NCBI GenBank assembly: GCA_019347645.1
Contig: JAHWKZ010000037.1
Location: forward strand, 1-12,486
Reading direction: 5' to 3'
DNA length: 12,486 bases
Origin: Gemmatimonadota bacterium
GTDB taxonomy: Bacteria; Gemmatimonadota; Gemmatimonadetes; JACCXV01; JAHWKZ01
The first letter of the stretch is position 1. The number at the start of each line of letters is the position of its first letter. The notes beneath the pieces are model-generated. The model saw only the letters and a list, made by a program, of their open reading frames with translations. It was not told the DNA's origin and did no database searches. A program made the position numbers and the translations under genes. Below, one piece after another: positions 7,630-12,486 of the stretch.

Positions 7630-8946
7630 TCATCGACCTCTCTCGAAGACGATCGCTCCGCCCAGCCCGCCGCCCACGCACAGGGTGGCCAGACCTCTCT
7701 CGGCCCCCCGGCGCTTCATCTCCAGCAGAAGCGTGAGCGCGAGCCGCGAGCCCGTGGCGGCGATCGGGTGGCCGAGCGCGATGGCCCCGCCGTTGACGTT
7801 CAGGACCTCCTCCCGCAGCTCGCCGATCGGCTCCTCCCGGCCCAGCGCCTCGCGGGCCCAGGCCCTCGAGGGGAAGACCTCCATGTTGGCGAGCACCACC
7901 GCGGCGAAGGCCTCGTTGAGCTCGACCAGATCCACGTCCTCCAGCCGCATGCCCGCCCGCTGGAGAGCGAGCGGAGTGGCGAACGCGGGCCCGAGGCCCA
8001 TCCGCTTCGGGTCCAGCCCGGCGTAGCCGAACGACACCACGCGCCCGAGCGGCTCGAACCCCTCGGCCCGCGCGCGCCCCTCCTCCATGAGGAGCAGCGC
8101 CACGGCGCCGTCGGTGATCATCGAAGCGTTCCCCGCCGTCACCGTGCCGTGGCGGCGATCGAACGCCGGCCCCAGCCTCTCCAACGCCTCGAGGCTCTGC
8201 TCGGGGCGGTAGCCCACGTCCTCGGCGACCACCTCCTCGTAGCCCGGCGGGACGAACACCGGCACCACCTCTTCGGCGAACCGACCTTCGGCCCACGCCT
8301 CGGCCGCCCGCTGGTGGCTGCGCAGCGCGTACTCGTCCTGGGCGCGGCGCGAGAGGCCGAAGTCCTGGGCGAGGACCTCGGCGGTCTCCCCCATGCCGAG
8401 GCCGCAGACCGGATCGGTGAGCCCCTCGGCGAGCGCGACGACGGGTTTGAAGTGCCCGGGCCGCAGCTGGGCGGCGGCCTGGACCTTGCCGCCGACCGAC
8501 TTCGCCCGCTGCAGGTCCTGCATCACGTCGGCGAACTCGTCGGGGTAGTGGAGCGGGACGCTCGACATCGACTCCACTCCGCCGGCGAGGACCACCTCGG
8601 CCTGGCCGAGCACGATCTGGTTGAAGCCGTCGGTGATCGACTGGAAGCCCGAGGCGCAGTTGCGTTGCACCGAGAACGCGGGGACCGCGAGCGGGACGCC
8701 GGCCTCGAGGGCGGCCACCCGGGCGATGTTGGGGGCCTCGGACGGGGGGGCGGCGTTGCCGAGGATCACCTCGTCGATCGACGCCGGGTCGAGCTCGGTG
8801 CGCTCGAGGAGCTCGCGGATCGCCACCCGCGCGAGCTCCACGGCGGAGACCTCGGCCAGCCCGGTTCCCGCCTTGGCGAAGGGGGTGCGCACCCCGTCGA
8901 CCACGACCACGCGTCGCTCGTGGTCCCATCTCCGGGCCGGCTTCAT
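7630..8946 (-). CDS. fadI: FadI-type 3-ketoacyl-CoA thiolase (acetyl-CoA acyltransferase)
   Basis: A 438-residue thiolase that cleaves 3-ketoacyl-CoA with CoA to acetyl-CoA and a shortened acyl-CoA; it is the beta subunit partnering FadJ. The nucleophile is Cys97 (VQRNCASGFQS). The other active-site elements are His393 (ALGHPIAATGSR) and Cys423 (TLCVGGGLGG). Length and several blocks (SEAPNIAR, RSHQRAAEAWAEG, GPAFDRRHGTVTA) fit FadI/HADHB better than the roughly 390-residue FadA group. One difference is NEAFAAV at about 345, where FadI and HADHB carry HEAF. The gene starts 13 bases after the lipoprotein stop and has only a weak ribosome-binding sequence. It ends one base before fadJ, so the pair is translationally coupled, as expected for a stoichiometric complex. 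Confidence 0.95.
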   Translation of the reverse strand: MKPARRWDHERRVVVVDGVRTPFAKAGTGLAEVSAVELARVAIRELLERTELDPASIDEVILGNAAPPSEAPNIARVAALEAGVPLAVPAFSVQRNCASGFQSITDGFNQIVLGQAEVVLAGGVESMSSVPLHYPDEFADVMQDLQRAKSVGGKVQAAAQLRPGHFKPVVALAEGLTDPVCGLGMGETAEVLAQDFGLSRRAQDEYALRSHQRAAEAWAEGRFAEEVVPVFVPPGYEEVVAEDVGYRPEQSLEALERLGPAFDRRHGTVTAGNASMITDGAVALLLMEEGRARAEGFEPLGRVVSFGYAGLDPKRMGLGPAFATPLALQRAGMRLEDVDLVELNEAFAAVVLANMEVFPSRAWAREALGREEPIGELREEVLNVNGGAIALGHPIAATGSRLALTLLLEMKRRGAERGLATLCVGGGLGGAIVFERGR

Positions 8947-8959
8947 TCCCGGGGGATCC

Positions 8960-9706
8960 TCAGAAGACCGGCTGGAGCTGCGCGTTCTCGCTGCTCAACC
9001 GGATCGTGTCTCTTCCGCCCTCGGCGGCGATCTGCACGTTCCACCGGTACTGCTGGGAGATCGACCCCGGAACCGGGCCGGTTCCGAGGATCCACCAGTC
9101 GCCGTTCGGTACCGTCACGGTGGCCGCGCCGCGGGGATCGGTCTCCACGGTCTGCACCGGCTTCTCGCCGATCCGCAGGCTCTCGGCGGTCGCGAACTCC
9201 TCCGGCGGCCACGCCTCGCGCTCCCAGGCCTGGCGCGCCTCGCGATACTCGTTGCGGACCGACGTGTAGGCGTCGGTGACGTCCTGGCAGCGAGCGAAAC
9301 GCTGCTCCTCGCGCTGCACCAGCGTCTGGTACTGCTGGAACGCCGAGCGGTAGGCGTCGGACGCCTCCCCCTCCCGCTGCCGGATGTCCGTGGCCCGCTG
9401 GCGCACCGTCTCGATGGAGTCGCTCGTCGCCCGGTACGCCGCGCACGCGTCCTGATAGGTCCCGGCGAGGGCCCGCAGCGAGTCGGCCTCCGGCGGCTGG
9501 CCCGGCTGCGTCGTCGTCTCCAGCTCCTCGTAGAGCTCGTCGATGTCGTAGGGGACGATGTCGAGCTTGATGTTCGACAGCGGAACGGTCTCGCCCTCGG
9601 CGTTCTCGCCCTGGGCCAGGATGGTGAGATCCGTCTCCGTGCTGCACGCCGCGACGACGACGAGAGCCAGCGCCCCGAAGACGGCGGTTCGGACTGAGTC
9701 GACCAA
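8960..9706 (-). CDS. Lipoprotein with coiled-coil middle and beta C-terminal domain, TTG start, function unknown
   Basis: A 248-residue protein. The start is TTG at 9706 because AGGAGG lies exactly five bases upstream and the next residues form a lipoprotein signal peptide, VRTAVFGALALVVVAAC, with the lipobox VAAC and Cys21 as lipidation site. Longer in-frame versions would run through the intergenic hairpin and the opposite phase of the M16 gene. Residues about 45-62 (IKLDIVPYDIDELYEEL) are followed by a charged helical region at 75-165 likely to form a coiled coil, with Cys88 and Cys140 as a possible disulfide. A compact beta-like domain at 180-248 (GAATVTVPNGDWWILG) resembles carboxypeptidase-regulatory folds. 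I do not recognise a named family. It lies 13 bases ahead of fadI, suggesting co-transcription with the fad genes. Confidence 0.82.
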   Translation of the reverse strand: MVDSVRTAVFGALALVVVAACSTETDLTILAQGENAEGETVPLSNIKLDIVPYDIDELYEELETTTQPGQPPEADSLRALAGTYQDACAAYRATSDSIETVRQRATDIRQREGEASDAYRSAFQQYQTLVQREEQRFARCQDVTDAYTSVRNEYREARQAWEREAWPPEEFATAESLRIGEKPVQTVETDPRGAATVTVPNGDWWILGTGPVPGSISQQYRWNVQIAAEGGRDTIRLSSENAQLQPVF

Positions 9707-9711
9707 CGCGA

Positions 9712-9717
9712 CCTCCT
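9712..9717 (-). promoter_or_regulatory. Shine-Dalgarno AGGAGG that fixes the TTG start
   Basis: A perfect AGGAGG on the minus strand, five bases before TTG at 9706. No ATG or GTG lies at a suitable distance. The residues after TTG form a lipoprotein signal peptide, so the rare start codon is well supported. Confidence 0.75.
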
Positions 9718-9744
9718 CTGGGTGTGGGTTGTTCCGAAGCGCGA

Positions 9745-9774
9745 AAGGTAGGAGGGACGCCGCGCCGGAAGCAA
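9745..9774 (-). promoter_or_regulatory. Weak candidate sigma-70 promoter for the lipoprotein-fad operon
   Basis: TTGCTT (9774-9769) and TACCTT (9750-9745) on the minus strand are separated by 18 bp, giving a start near 9738 and a short leader to the AGGAGG at 9717. Each hexamer matches the consensus at only three of six positions, so this is a candidate only. It lies in the 89-bp gap where the M16 operon would end and the fad operon begin. Confidence 0.25.
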
Positions 9775-9790
9775 CGCCCGGCGGCGCGGC
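9759..9790 (-). terminator. GC-rich hairpin after the M16 gene pair, possible weak terminator
   Basis: On the minus strand GCCGCGCCG pairs perfectly with CGGCGCGGC over nine bases around a 14-base loop, beginning five bases after the stop of the second M16 gene. The following sequence, GTCCCTCCTACCTTT, is not a real U-tract, so termination would be partial at best. It may instead protect the 3' end of the M16 message. It is the only structural boundary between the protease genes and the lipoprotein-fad genes. Confidence 0.4.
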
Positions 9791-9795
9791 AGGCC

Positions 9796-11040
9796 TCAGA
9801 ACGAGGGCGTCCCGACGGGGACGACGAGGGCCCGCGTCGGCTCGCCATCGAGCCATCGGGCGGCGGCCGCCAGGATCCTCTCGGGGGTGACCGCCTCGAT
9901 CGCCGCCAGCCACCGGTCGCCGAAGTCCTGGCCGAGGGCGTACGTCTCGTAGGTGCCGAGCCGGGACGCCTGGGCCGCGTTGGTCTCGGCCGTGATCAGG
10001 TATCGCCCCCGCAGGTAGCGCCGGGCGTCCTCGACCTCCTCCTCGTCGACCGGTTCGTCGACCAGGCGGTGGAACTCTCCCTCCAGCCCGGCCGCCGCCT
10101 CGGCCACCCGCCCCGGATCGGTCACGATGTAGCCGACCAGATAGGAACCGTCGAACCGGTCGTCGTAGAGCGAGGAGACCTGATAGGCCAGGGCCCGCTT
10201 CTCGCGGAGCTCCACGAAGAGACGGGACGCCATGGACCCGCCGAGGACGGCGTCGATCAAGCGCATGGCGGGGTAGTCGGGATCCGTCCACGAGGGGGCC
10301 GGATAGCCGTGGACGAGGTAGGCGGCCTCCCGCTCGAGCTCCAGGCGCACGGTCCCCGCGCCCGGCTCCGGAGGCGCGGGCCGGGGCGGCGCGGGCTCGA
10401 CGGGCTCGCGGCCGAAAGCCGCCTCGAGGCGGTCGACCAGCGGGTCGGCCTCGAGCCGCCCCACCGCCGTCACGACCGGGGGCACCGGGCGATAGAAGCG
10501 GTTCGCGGCGGACACCACCCGGTCGCGGTCGATTCCGCGCACGCTCTTCCGATAGCCCATCACCGGCTTGTGGAACGGGTGCTCGCCGAAGAAGCGCTCG
10601 CGGAACAGGTCCATGGCGCGCGTCATCAGGTTGTCCTCCCGGGCCTCGAGCGCGCCGAGGGTCTGCTCGACCTCGATCGCGACCTCGCCGGGATCGAACG
10701 CCGGCCGGGTCAGCGTCTCCAGGTACAGCTCCAGCGCGGCCGGCCACGTCTCGGCGGTGGCGCGAAGGCTGACGCTCCCCAAGTCGGACCCGGCCCCGCT
10801 GTCGAGCTCGGCGCCCAGGTCGGCGAGCGCCTCCTGGAGCGCGTGGACGTCCCGCGTCTCGGTTCCCCGGGGCAGCACGTTCTGGAGGAGCCGGCTGATT
10901 CCCGCCTCCTCGTCCGTCTCCCACAACGTCCCCATCGGCAGGAAGGCGCGGACCGAAACGATGTCGTTCGCCGACAGCGGGCGGACCAGGACGGTGGTGC
11001 CGCACGAGAGGACGTGACGCTCGTGCTCGAGCGGCGTCAC
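9796..11040 (-). CDS. M16B peptidase-family subunit lacking the zinc site (Arg/Tyr subunit)
   Basis: A 414-residue M16 protein read from GTG at 11040. That codon overlaps the stop of the preceding M16 gene (GTGA), which explains the choice of start. The position of the HxxEH zinc motif reads ISRLLQNVLPRGT, so both histidines and the glutamate are replaced (Arg50, Gln53, Asn54). The downstream third-ligand Glu is a Leu in my alignment. In contrast the second half holds SRLFVELREKRALAYQVSS with Arg279 and Tyr286, the same spacing as Arg824/Tyr831 of insulin-degrading enzyme, which bind substrate near the active site. A Pro-rich linker (about 213-228) joins the two halves. There is no signal peptide, so it is probably cytoplasmic. 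It should be inactive alone and complete the active site of the first subunit. Confidence 0.9.
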   Translation of the reverse strand: MTPLEHERHVLSCGTTVLVRPLSANDIVSVRAFLPMGTLWETDEEAGISRLLQNVLPRGTETRDVHALQEALADLGAELDSGAGSDLGSVSLRATAETWPAALELYLETLTRPAFDPGEVAIEVEQTLGALEAREDNLMTRAMDLFRERFFGEHPFHKPVMGYRKSVRGIDRDRVVSAANRFYRPVPPVVTAVGRLEADPLVDRLEAAFGREPVEPAPPRPAPPEPGAGTVRLELEREAAYLVHGYPAPSWTDPDYPAMRLIDAVLGGSMASRLFVELREKRALAYQVSSLYDDRFDGSYLVGYIVTDPGRVAEAAAGLEGEFHRLVDEPVDEEEVEDARRYLRGRYLITAETNAAQASRLGTYETYALGQDFGDRWLAAIEAVTPERILAAAARWLDGEPTRALVVPVGTPSF

Positions 11041-12314
11041 GGCCCCACCCAGGCCCGGACGGCACGCCGGGCGGGCACGGTCCGCGCCAGCGCCTCGGTC
11101 GCGGCCGCGGGGGTCGTCTCCTTGATGCCGCGGAGCACGTCCCGCCATCGGCCGGCGTCGCCGTAGAGCGTCTCGAACTCTCCGAGCGTGCCGGTGAGCG
11201 CGGCGTTCGTCTCGTTGTCGTAGGCGAAGTCCGCGGCGAGCATGGTCCGCGCCCGCGCGACCTCGGCCTCGCCCAGGCCCTGCTCGACGGCGGCGGAGAG
11301 CACCCCCGCGATCTCGTCCTCGACCGCCGGACGCCGCTCGGGCGCGCACAGCGCGTCCACGCCGAAGAGGCCGACCCGGGCGAGGCCGAAGGTCCACGCG
11401 CTGACGGCCGTGACCAGCCGGGTCTCGTCGATCAGGCGGCGGTGCAGGCGCGAGGTCATTCCCTCGCCCAGGGCCGTGGCCGCCACCTCGAGCGCGCACG
11501 TCTCCGCGAGGTCCGAGCGCCCCGCCGTCCCGAAGGCCCAAGCCAGATAGCCCTGCCCGACGTCCATCGTCTCCTCCACGCTCGTCGCCTCGACAGCGGG
11601 GGGTTCCGGCGCGGCGCGAGGGACCGAGGTCGGAGGGCGATCGCCCAGACGGGCGGCGACCGCGTCCACGGCGGCGGCGGCCTCCAGATCGCCGGCGATC
11701 GCCACCACCAGCCGGTCGGGCGCGTAGTGCCGCGCCCAGTACTCGCGCATGACCTGGGGGTCGATCCGGTCGAGCGAGTCCGGGTCGCCGAGGATCTCCC
11801 TGGCGTAGGGGGAGTCGCGGAAGGCCGCGCGCGCGAGCGCGGTGTAGAGCCGGCCGTGGGGGGCGTCGTCCTTGCGCCGGATCTCCTCCTTCACCACCCG
11901 CCGCTCGCGCTCGAGCTCCTCGGCGGGCAGCGCCGGGTCCGTCAGGTGATCGGCGAGGAGGTCGAGCGCGGAGGCGAAGTGCTCGGCCGGGCTGACGACG
12001 TAGTAGTGCGTGTACTCCATCGACGTGGCGGCGTTGTTGTAGCCGCCCATCTGCTTGACCAGCCGATCCATGGCTCCCACGGGATAGCGGGAGGTCCCCT
12101 TGAAGAACATGTGCTCGAGGAAGTGCGAGATCCCGCTGTGCTCGTCGTCCTCGTCGAGCGCCCCCACCGCCAGCCAGCAGTCGACGGCGACGAGCGGGAG
12201 CGCCCGGTTCTCGCGCACCAGCACGCGGAGCCCGTTGTCCAACCGGGCCCGGACGAACGGCGCCGGCGCCGGATCCCCCGGATCCCCCACCCTCTCGACC
12301 CTCGCCCCGACCAT
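11037..12314 (-). CDS. M16B zinc peptidase subunit with HxxEH active site
   Basis: A 425-residue protein of the pitrilysin/mitochondrial-processing-peptidase family. The zinc motif is HFLEH (His64, Glu67, His68), followed by MFFKGTSRYP. The third ligand is Glu144 within RRVVKEEIRRKDD, at the family's usual distance. The second half aligns with SRLHRRLIDETRLVTAVSA, where the Arg and Tyr of the substrate-binding pair are Ile and Thr, so this half lacks them. The next gene supplies them, as in the two-subunit M16B enzyme of Sphingomonas (SPH2681/SPH2682). ATG at 12314 is preferred over GTG at 12320 because AGGAGG (12325-12320) lies five bases before the ATG and would overlap the GTG. There is no signal peptide. 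Likely role: cytoplasmic degradation of peptides or unfolded polypeptides. Confidence 0.93.
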   Translation of the reverse strand: MVGARVERVGDPGDPAPAPFVRARLDNGLRVLVRENRALPLVAVDCWLAVGALDEDDEHSGISHFLEHMFFKGTSRYPVGAMDRLVKQMGGYNNAATSMEYTHYYVVSPAEHFASALDLLADHLTDPALPAEELERERRVVKEEIRRKDDAPHGRLYTALARAAFRDSPYAREILGDPDSLDRIDPQVMREYWARHYAPDRLVVAIAGDLEAAAAVDAVAARLGDRPPTSVPRAAPEPPAVEATSVEETMDVGQGYLAWAFGTAGRSDLAETCALEVAATALGEGMTSRLHRRLIDETRLVTAVSAWTFGLARVGLFGVDALCAPERRPAVEDEIAGVLSAAVEQGLGEAEVARARTMLAADFAYDNETNAALTGTLGEFETLYGDAGRWRDVLRGIKETTPAAATEALARTVPARRAVRAWVGP

Positions 12315-12319
12315 CCCCA

Positions 12320-12325
12320 CCTCCT
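12320..12325 (-). promoter_or_regulatory. Shine-Dalgarno AGGAGG of the first M16 gene, touching the terminator U-tract
   Basis: A perfect AGGAGG five bases before ATG at 12314 decides the start. It begins directly after the seven-T run of the terminator-like hairpin, so the hairpin lies within any leader transcribed from upstream. Confidence 0.8.
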
Positions 12326-12357
12326 AAAAAAACGCGCCGACCGAACCGGCCGGCGCG
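12326..12357 (-). terminator. Strong intrinsic terminator hairpin, or leader attenuator
   Basis: On the minus strand an 11-bp GC-rich stem (CGCGCCGGCCG with CGGTCGGCGCG, one G-U wobble, three-base loop) runs directly into seven Ts. The G-U pair exists only in minus-strand RNA (it is an A-C mismatch on the plus strand), which supports the orientation. It may end a gene lying beyond the right edge. However, the U-tract abuts the AGGAGG of the first M16 gene, leaving no room for a promoter between them. M16 transcription must therefore either start upstream and pass through it or begin within it. Confidence 0.8.
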
Positions 12358-12361
12358 CCGA

Positions 12362-12389
12362 AATGTATCCGGATTTAGCCCGGGCTCAA
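12362..12389 (-). promoter_or_regulatory. Candidate sigma-70 promoter for the M16 operon
   Basis: TTGAGC (12389-12384) and TACATT (12367-12362) on the minus strand are 16 bp apart, each matching four of six consensus bases in an unusually AT-rich patch. The start would fall near 12355, at the foot of the terminator hairpin, so the message would begin with that hairpin. A perfect 10-bp palindrome, AGCCCGGGCT (12377-12386), overlaps the -35 and could be a repressor site. Confidence 0.4.
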
Positions 12390-12390
12390 A

Positions 12391-12486
12391 GGCGCCGATA
12401 GGTGGCGAATATCAAGGCGCCCGACGAAGGGTTCCGAGGCGTGGTACTCCCACGCCGCAGGAAGCCCGAGGAGGGCAACGCCGCGA
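12391..12486. repeat. Structured non-coding element at the right edge (nested hairpins, probably truncated by the window)
   Basis: Three nested stems are visible: GGCG (12416-12419) with CGCC (12479-12482); GGGTTCC (12429-12435) with GGAAGCC (12460-12466), one mismatch; and GGCGTGG (12438-12444) with CCACGCC (12450-12456). The phrase GGCGTGGTACTCCCACGCC and the nearby AATATCAAGGCG resemble a short element I associate with intergenic regions of several uncultured and deltaproteobacterial genomes, but I cannot verify this. It may be a dispersed repeat or a structured RNA. On the minus strand a 36-codon frame ends at TAA (12377-12375), so it could alternatively overlap the end of an upstream gene. 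Confidence 0.5.

Noticed and set aside
5127..7736. Plus-strand open frame of 869 codons opposite fadJ
   Set aside because: It mirrors the codons of fadJ on the opposite strand. Long antisense frames are expected at this GC content, and it shows no family motif.
9720..9740. ECF-type -35 (GGAAC) upstream of the lipoprotein gene
   Set aside because: The matching -10 would fall on the ribosome binding site, leaving no leader. There is no support for the expected motif.
12375..12485. 36-codon open frame at the right edge on the minus strand, possible C-terminus of an upstream gene
   Set aside because: It coincides with the nested-stem element, has mixed third-position use and shows no family signal. 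A terminator follows it, so it is not fully excluded, but it is not supported as a gene.

Overview
The window is about 12.5 kb of very GC-rich, tightly packed bacterial DNA. Every gene I can support is transcribed from the minus strand, so it reads from the right edge (about 12.3 kb) leftward. The content points to a Gram-negative, probably aerobic or facultative heterotroph: a lipoprotein with a lipobox, an ECF sigma factor with a membrane-bound zinc-binding anti-sigma factor, a secreted DUF4139 protein and a fatty-acid beta-oxidation operon. The style (high GC, lipoprotein type, gene mix) fits Gemmatimonadota, Eisenbacteria or a similar uncultured lineage. No rRNA or other marker gene is present, so the phylum is only a guess.

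Layout, in transcription order (right to left). (1) 12361-12486: a strongly structured non-coding stretch, then a promoter-like sequence, then a strong intrinsic-terminator hairpin whose U-tract directly touches the ribosome binding site of the next gene. (2) 9796-12314: two overlapping genes for M16-family peptidases. The first keeps the HxxEH zinc site and lacks the substrate-binding Arg/Tyr pair. The second has lost the zinc site and keeps the Arg/Tyr pair, so they look like the two subunits of a heterodimeric M16B protease. (3) 8960-9706: a lipoprotein with a TTG start. (4) 3342-8946: a translationally coupled beta-oxidation cluster of FadI-type thiolase, FadJ-type hydratase/dehydrogenase, a small three-helix membrane protein and a VLCAD-like acyl-CoA dehydrogenase. 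(5) 3111-3341: a non-coding gap with two inverted repeats, one of them about 131 bp long. (6) 1699-3110: ECF sigma factor and its zinc-finger anti-sigma factor (ATGA overlap). (7) 169-1581: a secreted DUF4139 protein followed by a probable terminator. (8) 1-66: the first 22 codons of another gene running off the left edge.

The fad genes together supply the full beta-oxidation spiral: acyl-CoA to enoyl-CoA (dehydrogenase), hydration and oxidation to 3-ketoacyl-CoA (FadJ), then thiolysis (FadI). The electron-transfer flavoprotein and acyl-CoA ligase that would complete it are not in the window. No mobile element, CRISPR array, tRNA or rRNA was seen. The less ordinary parts are the complementary M16 pair, the hairpin leader in front of it, the two structured intergenic elements, and the two unrecognised envelope proteins (lipoprotein and three-helix membrane protein) built into the fad cluster.
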